64,000 nucleotides of DNA from Streptomyces eurocidicus (GCF_002891295.1 NZ_LGUI01000005.1:186001-250000), one strand, 5' to 3'. Shown: positions 8,261-17,841, numbered from the stretch's first letter. Made by a program: numbers and translations. The notes: a model not told the origin generated them from the letters alone.

Positions 8261-10366
8261 ATGCCCGACCTGTGCTGTGCAGCCGACGACCCGTCACGCC
8301 TCCTGACGGACGCTCCGGAGTCCCTGGGGGCCGCGACCGCGGGTGCGGCCGTACGCGCTCCCCATGACGAGCGGCCTCACGAGGGGGACCACGACGAGCG
8401 GGCGGCCGAGCTCGTCATGCGCGATCTGGTCGACACCCTCGTCCAGGAGAACCTCTACGAGGTGGCCCACCGGCGCTCGGACCGCGTCCCGGCGGGCCTC
8501 GCCGCACGGGAGCTCGGCATCGGCGAGAGCTGGTTCCGTCTGGACCTCGCCGAGGGCTGGGTCTGCTTCCGGGCCCGCCCCGTCAGCGCTCTTCAGTCCT
8601 GGCGGTTCTCGCGCGGCCCCGTCTGGCACGGCGGGCCCGCCGGCGCGGCACCGGCCGACCGGCCCACGGGGCCGGCACCGGACCGGGTGCGGACGCTCCG
8701 CCCCGCCGAACTGCTCGGCCTCCTCCAGGCCGACGCCGACCGGACGCCCGTACCGGGCGAAGCCCCGGCCGCCTACGCGCACCAGGTGCTCGACGACCTG
8801 CGTACCGCCGTCGAGCACACCGCCGCGACGCTCGCCGCCCGGCGGCGGCTCCTCGCGGGCGCACGGCCCGCCACCGGCGCCGACGACGAGGTGGGCCCGT
8901 CCGGCGTGGCCGGTGCCCCGGCACCGGCCCTCACCGGCCCCGCGCACCCGCTGCTGCCGCGACCGCACTGCCTGCTGGCCGGTGAGCGCCTGGCCTCCCT
9001 ACGCAACCGCCCCTTCCACCCCACCGCCCGCGCCGCCACCGGCTGGACCGCGGACGACGCGACGCGCTACGGCCCCCTGCGCGCCGAGGCCATGCCGCTC
9101 GCCTGGGTCGCCGTACCCCGCGAGGGCACCCGGTGGGGCTCGGCCCCCGCCTCCGAGGCCCTGCACCGGCTCCTGCTCACCGGCACCGAGACGGACGCCC
9201 TGCTCGGCCTGATGGAGCGTCACGACATAGACCTGACGACCCACCAGCCCCTGCCCGTCCACCCCTGGCAGTACGATCACGTCCTCGCCGGACCCCACCG
9301 TGACGGGCGGGCCACCCCTTCCCGGCGGGATCCGGACGGCCCCGTCCCCCTCACACCCGCCCTCGGGGCCTTCCTGCCCACCGCTTCGCTGCGCAGCCTG
9401 GCGACCGCCTCCCAGGCACACGTCCATGTGAAGCTCCCCCTGAGCGTGACGACCCTCGGCGTGCCCCGGCTGCTCGACCCGGGCGATCTGGACAACGGGG
9501 AGCGCGCCGAGTCGGCCATGCGCGCCATCGCCGACCGCGACCCCGGTCTCCGCGCCCTGGCGGGCATCTGTGACGAACGCACATGGGCGGGCTGGAGCTC
9601 CCCCGGGGCGGGACCGGCCGCCGCCGTACGCCCCGGCGAGCTGGCGGCCCAGGTGCGCCTGTACCCGCGGGAGGTGTTCGACGGCGGGCACCGCCTCGTG
9701 CTGCCCATGGCCGCGCTGGCCGCCCACGAGTGGCATCTCCTCGGCCCCCTGCTCGCCCGGGCGCGCTCGGCGGAGGACTGGGGAGCGGCACAGGCGCTGG
9801 AGTTCTTCGGTGAACTCGCCGACGCCTTCCTGGAGATGGGCGTGGGCTTCCTCCGCCACGGCGTGCTGCCCGAGCTCCACGGGCAGAACGTGGTCGTCGT
9901 CCTCGAACACGGGGTCCCCCGCCGGTTCGTCCTGCGCGACCACGACACCCTGCGTTTCACCCCCGGCTGGATGGCCGCCGCCGGCCTCCCCGACCCCGGG
10001 TACCGGATCAAGCCCGGCGACCCGGACTCCGTGTGCCTCCCGACCGGCCGTCAGCTCGTCGGCTTCCTCCAGACCCTGGGCCTCCAGGTCAACCTGTACG
10101 GCATAGCCGACGCGCTGAGCCGGGCCCACGGCATCGGCGAGACGGCGTTCTGGAAGCGGCTGGCCCTGTCCGTGGACCGCGCCCTCGACCGGGTGGGCCC
10201 GCCGCCCGCCGTGGCCGACGCCGTCCGGCACGAAGTGCTGCGGGCGCCCGTGTGGCCCTCGCGCCTGGTCCTCGGCCCGCTCCTGCGCGAAGGCCGGTCG
10301 CGGCAGGTGACCATGCCCGCCGGGGTCGGCCGGGTCCCCAACCCCCTCCTGCCCGCGGCCCGATAA
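8261..10366 (+). CDS. IucA/IucC-family siderophore synthetase (complete)
   Basis: The 701-residue protein is longer than the usual roughly 600 because of an N-terminal extension and a low-complexity Pro/Ala insert around residues 195-230. Family motifs are HPTARAATGW (residues about 252-261), LPVHPWQYDHVL (about 330), LPTASLRSLATASQAHVHVKLPL in two parts (about 371-393), and HGQNVVVVLEHG followed by FVLRDHDTLRF (about 545-570). It should catalyse a second ATP-dependent condensation, complementing the partial synthetase at the window start. The start is supported by GGAG about 13 bases upstream. The order of the two synthetase reactions cannot be deduced. Confidence 0.93.
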   Translation: MPDLCCAADDPSRLLTDAPESLGAATAGAAVRAPHDERPHEGDHDERAAELVMRDLVDTLVQENLYEVAHRRSDRVPAGLAARELGIGESWFRLDLAEGWVCFRARPVSALQSWRFSRGPVWHGGPAGAAPADRPTGPAPDRVRTLRPAELLGLLQADADRTPVPGEAPAAYAHQVLDDLRTAVEHTAATLAARRRLLAGARPATGADDEVGPSGVAGAPAPALTGPAHPLLPRPHCLLAGERLASLRNRPFHPTARAATGWTADDATRYGPLRAEAMPLAWVAVPREGTRWGSAPASEALHRLLLTGTETDALLGLMERHDIDLTTHQPLPVHPWQYDHVLAGPHRDGRATPSRRDPDGPVPLTPALGAFLPTASLRSLATASQAHVHVKLPLSVTTLGVPRLLDPGDLDNGERAESAMRAIADRDPGLRALAGICDERTWAGWSSPGAGPAAAVRPGELAAQVRLYPREVFDGGHRLVLPMAALAAHEWHLLGPLLARARSAEDWGAAQALEFFGELADAFLEMGVGFLRHGVLPELHGQNVVVVLEHGVPRRFVLRDHDTLRFTPGWMAAAGLPDPGYRIKPGDPDSVCLPTGRQLVGFLQTLGLQVNLYGIADALSRAHGIGETAFWKRLALSVDRALDRVGPPPAVADAVRHEVLRAPVWPSRLVLGPLLREGRSRQVTMPAGVGRVPNPLLPAAR

Positions 10367-10380
10367 GGAAGGACACGACC

Positions 10381-11739
10381 ATGCGCGCACCCGAGGACGG
10401 CACGGTGTATCCGGCCTCTCCCGCCCAGGAACGTCTCTACCCGCCGATGCTGGCCGACCCCGAGGTCAGCCGGGCCTACAACATGTCGGAGGCCCACCGC
10501 GTCACCGGGCCCCTCGACACCCGGGCCCTGGCGGCGGCCTTCACCGCCGTCACCGCCCGCCACCACGCCCTGCGCACCTCACTGCGCCGGGACGCCGGCG
10601 GCACCGTCCGGCAGGTGCTCCACTCCCCCGGCCCGCGGCCCCTGGCCCACGTCGACCTCACGGACGACCTGGCCGGCCTCCCGGATACCGGCCGCGAGGA
10701 CGCCGTACGGCGGCGCGTGGCGGCCGACGCCGAGGAGCTGTTCCCCCTCGACGGCACGCCCCTGTCCCGCTTCACGCTCTACCGGCTGGGAGAGGACGAC
10801 CACCTCGTCCTGGCGGTCGTCCACCACAGCGTCTTCGACGGCTGGTCCATGGGCCTGCTGTGGCGTGAGGTGTCCGAGCTCTACCGGGCCGCCGTGACCG
10901 GCACACCGCCCGCCCTGCCGGAATCCCCTTTGCAGTTCACCGAGTTCGCCGCCGAGCAGCACGCCTGGATCGGCACTCCCCGGGCGCGTAAGCTCCTCGA
11001 CCGCTGCCGCAAGGGACTGACGGGCTTCTCCCACGCCGTCACGTTCCCTTATGACAACCCCGCGCCCGAGCGGAAGACCTTCAACGGCAAGCGCCGGGTG
11101 TTCACCCTCCCCGAGGACACGAGCGACGCCCTCTCCCGGCTCGCCCGGGCCGAGCACGTCACCCTCGCCGCGGTCAGCCTCTCCGCGCTGCGCCTCCTCC
11201 TGCGCGGGCTCACCGGCAGCCAGGACGTCACACTCGGCATTCCCATGGCCAACCGCACCCGGGCCAGCGCCTTCGACGCCATGGGCTACTTCGCCAACGC
11301 GTACGTCCTCCGCGCCCGGCCGTCCGACGAGGGGAACCTGCGCGAGCTCCTCGGGCTCTCCGCGGTCGACCTGGCCGAGGCCCTCACCTGCCAGGCCGTG
11401 CCCTTCCCCGCCGTGCTGGCCTCGCTGGAGGACGAGTACCCGCGGCCTCCCCGGCTCTTCCGCGTCCTGTTCACCTTCCACAACGAGCCCGCGCCCCCAC
11501 TGGACCTGACCGGCACCCGCTCCACGCGCCACGACCTGGGCGGCAGCGTCAGCACCACGGACGTCACCTTCCACGTGGGCCGGCGCGACGACCGGATGAC
11601 GTACGAGTTCCAGTACAACCCGGACCTCTACCGGGAAGCCACCGTCGAACACTTCGCCGCCGGGTACGAGCAGGCGCTGCGGCATCTCCTCGACGACCTG
11701 GACCGCACGATCGGGGAAGCGGCGACGGCGCTCGGCTAG
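10381..11739 (+). CDS. Stand-alone NRPS condensation domain
   Basis: The 452-residue protein is a single condensation domain. It has YPASPAQERLY (C1), RHHALRTSLR (C2), and the active-site motif HHSVFDG at residues 148-154 with H149 and D153 intact. GIPMANRT and FRVLFTFHN follow, and FQYNPDLY lies in the last lobe. It probably forms an amide between the amino acid on the PCP of the NRPS at 2724 and an amine-bearing intermediate from the IucA/IucC branch. A strong AAGGAAGGA lies just before the ATG, 14 bases after the preceding stop. It is the last gene of the operon and overlaps the end of the opposing pseudogene by four bases. Confidence 0.92.
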   Translation: MRAPEDGTVYPASPAQERLYPPMLADPEVSRAYNMSEAHRVTGPLDTRALAAAFTAVTARHHALRTSLRRDAGGTVRQVLHSPGPRPLAHVDLTDDLAGLPDTGREDAVRRRVAADAEELFPLDGTPLSRFTLYRLGEDDHLVLAVVHHSVFDGWSMGLLWREVSELYRAAVTGTPPALPESPLQFTEFAAEQHAWIGTPRARKLLDRCRKGLTGFSHAVTFPYDNPAPERKTFNGKRRVFTLPEDTSDALSRLARAEHVTLAAVSLSALRLLLRGLTGSQDVTLGIPMANRTRASAFDAMGYFANAYVLRARPSDEGNLRELLGLSAVDLAEALTCQAVPFPAVLASLEDEYPRPPRLFRVLFTFHNEPAPPLDLTGTRSTRHDLGGSVSTTDVTFHVGRRDDRMTYEFQYNPDLYREATVEHFAAGYEQALRHLLDDLDRTIGEAATALG

Positions 11740-12658
11740 GCGGTACGCGAGCGGCCGGCGTCGCGGCGGGCGTCGGACAGGCGGGTCTCGCCGACCCCGC
11801 CGGGGCCGGTCAGCGTGACCAGCCGGGTCACCCGGAGCAGCTCGGCGAGCTCGGCCACCTCTTCGGCACGGCCCGCGAAGGAGGTCGGCCGGGCGGGCGG
11901 CGCGACGGGCGCCGGGGACGGGTGCGCGGCGAGCAGCTCCTGGTGCGGGGCGGCGAGCCCGGCCGAAGGGTCGGCGCCCGGCTCGTCCGCCAGGTGCCGT
12001 CCGGTCTCCTCGAACACCACCGGCGCCGCGGCCTGCTCGCCCTGAGCGGACAGCGCGCGTATCAGCGACCCGGTCAGCCGCTCCCGCAGCGGGTGGCGGC
12101 GAACGAGTTCGCGCGGCTCCGGCACGAGCGCGCGGTGCTCCCCCAGGCGCGGGTCGGCCTCGATGCGGTCCTCCAGGGCCGCGAGGCGGAGTTCCTCCAG
12201 CCGTCCCGCGGCGGCGCGGCCGTCCCGCTGCCGGTCCCGCTCTCCGTGAGCCCGGCCGGCGCGGGTCCTCGCCACAGCCCGAGCGCCCGGCGCGGCAGCG
12301 CGGCCGCCCGTCCGGCGTCGCCGTCGGCCAGGGCGCGCCGCCCGTCGGCGGCCGGGCGCCCGAACCGGTCGGCGTCGACGGCGTCCTCCGGAACGACGAT
12401 CCGGTACCCGGTCCCGGCGCGCTCGATCGTGGCCGCCGCGCCCAGGGCCGTGCGCGGCCTGGATATCCGGGACTGCGGCGCGTGCGCGGACACTGTCCTG
12501 CGCGGCTCGACCTCCTCGGCCGGCCGTTCGACCGGTACGACCGCGCCCGAGCGGATCAGCGGCAACGCCGGCAGCGTGCGCCGCGCGGGGCCGCCCAGCG
12601 CTACCTCGGTGCCGTCGTCGTGCCATGCCCGGGTGTCACCGAGGATTCCGAACCGCAT
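11736..12658 (-). pseudogene. Frameshifted and truncated AfsR/SARP-type regulator
   Basis: Reading from 12658, a MRFGILGDTRAW winged-helix start and an AfsR-like DNA-binding region run to about 12245. The frame then shifts, and a bacterial transcriptional activation domain continues (LRLAALEDRIEADPRLGEH, then LRERLTGSLIRAL). The start of the NB-ARC ATPase follows, with Walker A altered to GPGGVGETRL, and ends at a stop at 11736. Several conserved leucines are prolines. Full-length AfsR-like proteins exceed 900 residues, so most of the ATPase and all repeats are missing. It is probably inactive and may once have controlled one of the neighbouring loci. Confidence 0.8.
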
Positions 12659-12864
12659 GGCGGTGATCATCCCTGGCCGAACATCGGCCACCGGCGCGGA
12701 CTGGCGTGTTCACCGCCCTGCCGAGGGCGCCCGCTATTACCGTTTTCTACCTAAACAGATCGGTCCGCCGGCTCCCGGCCGCAGTGGCCCTCTCCTGTCC
12801 CCACGCGCAACCGGCAGGTCCCGTCCTCCCTCCGCTCCTCTCGAATCTACGGGGTGCATCGCCT

Positions 12865-12948
12865 ATGGCCGATCTGGCTTTCCTCGGCCTCATCGCCCTC
12901 TCCTTCGCCCTCCTCCACCTCGTCGTGAAGGGGGTCGAGAAGCTGTGA
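12865..12948 (+). CDS. 27-residue membrane peptide preceding kdpF
   Basis: The peptide MADLAFLGLIALSFALLHLV... is a single predicted membrane helix with a charged KGVEKL tail. Its stop overlaps the GTG of kdpF (GTGA), so it is translated as part of the kdp operon. GGGG lies about nine bases upstream. I infer a small accessory or assembly subunit of the Kdp pump, but it has no known function. Confidence 0.65.
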   Translation: MADLAFLGLIALSFALLHLVVKGVEKL

Positions 12949-13034
12949 GCGCCGACAATCTCGTGGGGCTGATCGTGGCCGCGGCCCTGCTGCTCTACCT
13001 GGTGTTCTGCCTGCTCTTCCCGGAGAGGTTCTGA
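12945..13034 (+). CDS. kdpF: KdpF, small stabilising subunit of the Kdp ATPase
   Basis: This 29-residue hydrophobic peptide begins VSADNLVGLIVAAALLLYL and ends FPERF. Size, one membrane helix and position match KdpF, which binds and stabilises the KdpABC potassium pump. The GTG start overlaps the stop of the upstream mini-ORF. Its own TGA overlaps the kdpA ATG (ATGA), so the genes are translationally coupled. Confidence 0.88.
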   Translation: MSADNLVGLIVAAALLLYLVFCLLFPERF

Positions 13035-14701
13035 TGAACGACACCCTCGCCGGCTGGTTGCAGGCCCTCGCCCTGATGGCCGCGCTCACCCTCTCCCACC
13101 GACCGCTCGGCGACCACATCGCCCGCTGCCTGACCACCTCCCGGCATCTGCGCCCCGAGCGCGTCGTGTACCGGGCGGGTGGGGTGAACCCGGACGCCGA
13201 CCAGACGTGGGCGGCCTACCTCCGCGGTGTCCTGGCGTTCTCGCTGGTGTCGATGCTGTTCCTCTACGGCTTCCAGCGGCTGCAGGACCACCTGCTGCTG
13301 TCGCTGGACATGAAGCCCGTCCCGGCGGACCTGGCGTTCGACACCGCGGCCTCGTTCGTCACCAATACCAACTGGCAGTCGTACTCGGGCGAGTCGACCA
13401 TGGGCCACCTGGTGCAGATGGCCGGTCTCGCGGTGCAGAACTTCGTCTCCGCGGCGGTCGGCATCGCCGTCGTCGCCGCCCTCATCCGCGGTTTCACCCG
13501 CGAGCGGACCAGCCAGGTCGGCAACTTCTGGGCCGACCTGACCCGGATCGTCCTGCGCGTGCTGCTGCCGATCGCCTTCGTCTTCGCGATCGCGCTCCTC
13601 GCTGCGGGAGTGGTCCAGAACCTCCACGGCGTCCAGGCGGTGACCACCATCGCCGGTGACCACCAGAGCATCACCGGCGGTCCCGTCGCCTCCCAGGAAG
13701 CCATCAAGGAACTCGGCACCAACGGCGGCGGCTTCTACAACGCCAACTCCGCGCACCCCTTCGAGAACCCCACCGCCTTCACCGATCTCCTGGAGATCTA
13801 CCTGCTGCTGGTGATCTCCTGCTCCCTCCCCCGGACTTTCGGCACGATGGTCGGCGACCGGCGGCAGGGGTACGCCGTCCTCGCCGTCATGGGGGTCATC
13901 TGGGTGGCGTCCGTCGCCGCCGTGACGGCCAACGAGCTGCACAGCGTGAGCAGTTCGGCCGGTCATGCGGCGGGCGGCATGATGGAGGGCAAGGAGCAGC
14001 GGTTCGGCGTCTGGGCCTCCGCCCTCTTCGCCGCGTCAACGACGCTGACCTCGTGCGGCGCGGTGAACTCCTTCCACGACTCGTACACGCCGGGCGGCGG
14101 CGGGCTGCTGATCTTCAACATGATGCTGGGCGAGATCGCCCCCGGCGGCACGGGCTCCGGTCTCTACGGGATCCTCGTCCTGGCGATCTTCGCCGTGTTC
14201 ATGGCAGGGCTGATGGTGGGCCGGACGCCCGAATTCCTGGGCAAGAAGATCCGTAGCCGGGAGATGAAGTTCGCCTCCCTCTACATTCTCGCCACCCCGG
14301 TCATCGTCCTGATCGGGGCGGGCGTCGCCATGGCGCTGCCCGGGGAACGGGCCGCGATGGCGAACCCCGGCCCGCACGGTTTCTCCGAGGTGCTCTACGC
14401 CTTCACCTCGGCCGCCAACAACAACGGCTCGGCCTTCGCCGGTCTGCGGGCCGACACCGTCTGGTACAACACCGCCCTCGGCCTGACCATGCTCTTCGGC
14501 CGTTTCCTGCCGATGGTGTTCGTCCTGGCACTCGCCGGCACCCTGGCCGGGCAGCGTCCCGTGCCGGTGACGGCGGGCACGCTGCCCACCCACCGGCCGC
14601 TGTTCGTCGGCCTGCTCACGGGCGTGATCCTCGTCGTCGTGGGCCTGACCTTCTTCCCCGCGCTGGCGCTGGGCCCCCTCGCGGAAGGACTCCACCGATG
14701 A
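13034..14701 (+). CDS. kdpA: KdpA, potassium-binding channel subunit
   Basis: At 555 residues this is almost the length of E. coli KdpA (557). It is a multi-pass membrane protein of the superfamily of K+ transporters, with selectivity-filter-like loops TNTNWQSYSGE (about residue 111), GTNGGGFYNANSAHP (about 232), TSCGAVNSFHDS (about 340) and SAANNNGSAFAGL (about 460). It carries K+ through the membrane, driven by KdpB. A four-base overlap with kdpB points to coupled translation. Confidence 0.97.
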   Translation: MNDTLAGWLQALALMAALTLSHRPLGDHIARCLTTSRHLRPERVVYRAGGVNPDADQTWAAYLRGVLAFSLVSMLFLYGFQRLQDHLLLSLDMKPVPADLAFDTAASFVTNTNWQSYSGESTMGHLVQMAGLAVQNFVSAAVGIAVVAALIRGFTRERTSQVGNFWADLTRIVLRVLLPIAFVFAIALLAAGVVQNLHGVQAVTTIAGDHQSITGGPVASQEAIKELGTNGGGFYNANSAHPFENPTAFTDLLEIYLLLVISCSLPRTFGTMVGDRRQGYAVLAVMGVIWVASVAAVTANELHSVSSSAGHAAGGMMEGKEQRFGVWASALFAASTTLTSCGAVNSFHDSYTPGGGGLLIFNMMLGEIAPGGTGSGLYGILVLAIFAVFMAGLMVGRTPEFLGKKIRSREMKFASLYILATPVIVLIGAGVAMALPGERAAMANPGPHGFSEVLYAFTSAANNNGSAFAGLRADTVWYNTALGLTMLFGRFLPMVFVLALAGTLAGQRPVPVTAGTLPTHRPLFVGLLTGVILVVVGLTFFPALALGPLAEGLHR

Positions 14702-16779
14702 CCACTTCTCCGGCACCTCGTCAGCCGCGCCGGGTCTCGGGCGGTCTGCTGGACCCCCGGCAACTCGTCGCCTCGTTCCCCGACGCCGTCCGCAAGCTGG
14801 ATCCCCGGTTGATGGTCCGCAACCCGGTGATGTTCGTCGTCGGGGTCGGGGCGGCCCTCACCACCTTGTCGGCCCTCAAGAACCCGGGCGTCTTCCCCTG
14901 GGTCATCACGGCGTGGCTGTGGCTCACCGTCGTCTTCGCCAACCTCGCCGAGGCCGTGGCCGAGGGCCGGGGCAAGGCCCAGGCGGAGACGCTGCGCCGG
15001 GCCCGGACCGGGACGACCGCGCGCCGCCTCCCCTCCTGGCGGCCGGGGACCGCGGCCCCTCCGGAGGAGGAGGTGCCCGCCGCGAGCCTCCGTCCGGGTG
15101 ACCACGTCGTCGTCGAGGCCGGGCAGATCATCCCCGGTGACGGGGACGTGGTCGAAGGCGTCGCGAGTGTGGACGAATCCACGATCACCGGCGAGTCCGC
15201 CCCGGTCATCAGGGAGTCCGGCGGTGACCGCTCGGCGGTCACCGGCGGCACGAAGGTGCTGTCCGACCGCATCGTCGTCAAGATCACCTCCAAGCCGGGC
15301 GAGACCTTCATCGACCGGATGATCGCGCTGGTGGAGGGCGCGGCGCGGCAGAAGACGCCGAACGAGATCGCGCTGAACATCCTGCTGGCCTCGCTCACCG
15401 TCGTCTTCCTCGTCGCGGTGGCCACCCTGCAGCCGTTCGCGGTCTACGCGGGCGCCGAGCAGAGCATCGTCGTGCTCGTCGCGCTCGTGGTGGCTCTCAT
15501 CCCGACCACGATCGGCGCGCTGCTCTCGGCCATCGGCATCGCCGGCATGGACCGCCTGGTGCAGCGCAACGTGCTGGCCATGTCGGGGCGCGCCGTCGAG
15601 GCCGCCGGGGACGTCAACACCCTGCTGCTCGACAAGACGGGCACCATCACCCTGGGGAACCGTCAGGCCGCCCGGTTCCTGCCGGTCGGCGGTGTCGGCG
15701 CGGACGAACTCGCGGACGCCGCCCAGCTGTCGTCGCTCGCGGACGAGACGCCCGAGGGCCGCTCGATCGTCGTCCTCGCCAAGCAGCGGCACGCGCTGCG
15801 CGCCCGTACGGAGGGCGAGCTGGCACACACCACGTTCGTGCCGTTCACCGCGCGGACCCGGATGAGCGGGGTGGACGTGGACGGCCGTCGCATCCGCAAG
15901 GGCGCGGCCGCGGCGGTCGGCGCCTGGGTCACCGAGGCCGGCGGCACGGTCGGCGAGGACGTGCGCGAAGCCGCCGAGCGCATCTCGCAGAGCGGTGGCA
16001 CCCCGCTCGTGGTCGCGGTGCGGGACGCGGACGGCGCGCGCGTCCTGGGTCTGGTGCACCTCAAGGACGTGGTGAAGGAGGGCATCCGGGAGCGCTTCGA
16101 GGAACTGCGCGCCATGGGTATCAGGACCGTCATGATCACGGGTGACAACCCGCTGACGGCCAGGGCCATCGCGGAGGAGGCCGGTGTCGACGACTTCCTC
16201 GCCGAGGCCACGCCCGAGGACAAGATGGCCCTCATCAAGCGCGAGCAGGCGGGCGGCAAGCTCGTCGCCATGACGGGCGACGGGACGAACGACGCGCCCG
16301 CGCTCGCCCAGGCCGACGTCGGCGTGGCCATGAACACCGGTACCTCGGCCGCCAAGGAGGCCGGGAACATGGTCGACCTGGACTCCAACCCGACCAAGCT
16401 CATCGAGATCGTCGAGATCGGCAAACAACTGCTCATCACCCGGGGCGCCCTGACCACCTTCTCGATCGCCAACGACGTCGCGAAGTACTTCGCGATCATC
16501 CCGGCGATGTTCGCCGCGGTCCACCCGGGCCTGGACAAGCTCAACATCATGCGCCTGCACAGCCCGACCTCGGCCATCACCTCCGCGATCGTCTTCAACG
16601 CGCTGATCATCGTGGTGCTGATCCCGCTCGCCCTGCGCGGGGTCCGCTACCGCCCCACCTCCGCGGCGGCGCTGCTCGGCCGCAACATCTGGATCTACGG
16701 GCTGGGCGGGGTGGTCCTGCCGTTCCTCGGCATCAAACTCATCGACCTGGCCGTCCAGTACGTCCCCGGCCTCCACTGA
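14698..16779 (+). CDS. kdpB: KdpB, P-type ATPase subunit
   Basis: The 693-residue protein is a type IA P-type ATPase. It has TGES in the actuator domain (about residue 164), the phosphorylated D312 in DKTGTIT, KGAAAAVGAWV in the nucleotide domain, and TGDNPLTARAIAEEAGVDDF and MTGDGTNDAPALAQADVG in the P domain. It hydrolyses ATP to drive K+ uptake through KdpA. All catalytic motifs are intact. It follows kdpA with a four-base overlap. Confidence 0.97.
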   Translation: MTTSPAPRQPRRVSGGLLDPRQLVASFPDAVRKLDPRLMVRNPVMFVVGVGAALTTLSALKNPGVFPWVITAWLWLTVVFANLAEAVAEGRGKAQAETLRRARTGTTARRLPSWRPGTAAPPEEEVPAASLRPGDHVVVEAGQIIPGDGDVVEGVASVDESTITGESAPVIRESGGDRSAVTGGTKVLSDRIVVKITSKPGETFIDRMIALVEGAARQKTPNEIALNILLASLTVVFLVAVATLQPFAVYAGAEQSIVVLVALVVALIPTTIGALLSAIGIAGMDRLVQRNVLAMSGRAVEAAGDVNTLLLDKTGTITLGNRQAARFLPVGGVGADELADAAQLSSLADETPEGRSIVVLAKQRHALRARTEGELAHTTFVPFTARTRMSGVDVDGRRIRKGAAAAVGAWVTEAGGTVGEDVREAAERISQSGGTPLVVAVRDADGARVLGLVHLKDVVKEGIRERFEELRAMGIRTVMITGDNPLTARAIAEEAGVDDFLAEATPEDKMALIKREQAGGKLVAMTGDGTNDAPALAQADVGVAMNTGTSAAKEAGNMVDLDSNPTKLIEIVEIGKQLLITRGALTTFSIANDVAKYFAIIPAMFAAVHPGLDKLNIMRLHSPTSAITSAIVFNALIIVVLIPLALRGVRYRPTSAAALLGRNIWIYGLGGVVLPFLGIKLIDLAVQYVPGLH

Positions 16780-16806
16780 CCCGACCGCAGAGAAGAGGCG
16801 CCAGCC

Positions 16807-17457
16807 ATGTCCCCGCACCTCCCGTCGACGCTGCGGCAGCACCTGTCGGCCCTGCGCATGCTCCTGACCCTCACCGTCGTCACGGGCATCGCCTATCCGC
16901 TCGCGGTCACCGGAGTCGGTCAGCTGGCTTTCGAGCACCAGGCCGACGGCTCCCTGGTCGAGGACCACGGCACCCCGGTGGCGTCCAGCCTCCTGGGCCA
17001 GAACTTCGCCCTGCCGAAGAAGAACCCCGACGACGCCTCGGAAGCGCTCCGCCCGGCCCCCGAGTGGTTCCAGCCCCGCCCGTCGGCCGCCGACGCCGGC
17101 AAGGGCGCCGGCCCGTACGACCCCACCTCCTCGGGCGCCTCCAACCTGGGCCCGAACAACCCCCGGCTCGTCACGACGATCGCCGAACGGCGCGCGGCCG
17201 TGGCGGCGTTCGACGGCGTCGGCCCCGCGTCGGTCCCCGCCGACGCCCTCACCGCCTCCGGCTCGGGCCTCGACCCCGACATCTCCCCCGCTTACGCGTA
17301 TCAGCAGGTGAACCGGGTCGCCAAAACGCGGGGGCTGCCGGCCGGGCGGGTCCGGAAGCTCGTCACCGATCACCTGCGCGGCCGCGACCTGGGCTTCCTC
17401 GGCCAGGAGCGCGTCAACGTCATCGAACTCAACCACGACCTGGGCCGACTCGGCTGA
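16807..17457 (+). CDS. kdpC: KdpC, periplasmic/extracytoplasmic subunit of Kdp ATPase
   Basis: The 216-residue protein has one N-terminal membrane helix (LRMLLTLTVVTGIAYPLAVTG, residues about 16-36). The conserved KdpC external domain follows, with SSLLGQNF, FQPRPSAAD, SGASNLGPNNP and ALTASGSGLDPDISPAYA. It bridges KdpA and KdpB. AGAAGAGG precedes the ATG, 27 bases after kdpB. No kdpD or kdpE sensor-regulator pair lies next to it in this window. Confidence 0.96.
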   Translation: MSPHLPSTLRQHLSALRMLLTLTVVTGIAYPLAVTGVGQLAFEHQADGSLVEDHGTPVASSLLGQNFALPKKNPDDASEALRPAPEWFQPRPSAADAGKGAGPYDPTSSGASNLGPNNPRLVTTIAERRAAVAAFDGVGPASVPADALTASGSGLDPDISPAYAYQQVNRVAKTRGLPAGRVRKLVTDHLRGRDLGFLGQERVNVIELNHDLGRLG

Positions 17458-17512
17458 CACTCGGCCCCGGCGGCGGGGTGGGGTCCGCGTACGTGTACCG
17501 CTGTCGGGCGAG

Positions 17513-17812
17513 GTGCCGGAACCCCCCTCGGCGCAGGGCGTCCGCCACGACAGATCGTCTCTCCGACGTCGGCAGCATCCGGAAGCTCGCTCATTTGCCC
17601 TCAACCGCACTTGGGGTCTTATCCGGCCGACCCGGGACGCCCAGGACCGGCTGTGGCTCTCCGAGGAGGGGGAACAAGCCCACGTCGCCCTCGCACGCAA
17701 CGCGCCGGCGATCCGCGCCGCCTTCCACGAGGGAATCGACGACGCGGACTACGTCACCACGGTGAAGGTGCTCCAGCGACTGATCCGCAACGCGGGCGGG
17801 ACGGTCGCCTGA
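17513..17812 (+). pseudogene. Remnant of a MarR-family regulator
   Basis: Only the wing and dimerisation end of a MarR-like protein are recognisable: TWGLIRPTRDAQDRLWLSEEG, then a helical tail ending LQRLIRNAGGTVA, from about 17605. The 30 codons before it look like random high-GC sequence. The helix-turn-helix is missing, so it should not bind DNA as a normal MarR protein. The rest of 17458-17841 holds nothing I recognise. Confidence 0.5.
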
Positions 17813-17841
17813 CGGAACCGAGGGCCTGGGATCGGCGTGCG

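Noticed and set aside
1..11739. DmdR/IdeR-type iron boxes in the siderophore operon
   Set aside because: I looked for TTAGG-type palindromes before each gene and saw none; the operon promoter is probably upstream of the window.
12659..12864. Search for a c-di-AMP riboswitch or KdpE site upstream of kdp
   Set aside because: I could not recognise a ydaO-type fold or a convincing KdpE motif by eye.
14395..17700. Long minus-strand open frame (1101 codons)
   Set aside because: It is antisense to kdpA, kdpB and kdpC, with low-complexity composition and no recognisable domain.
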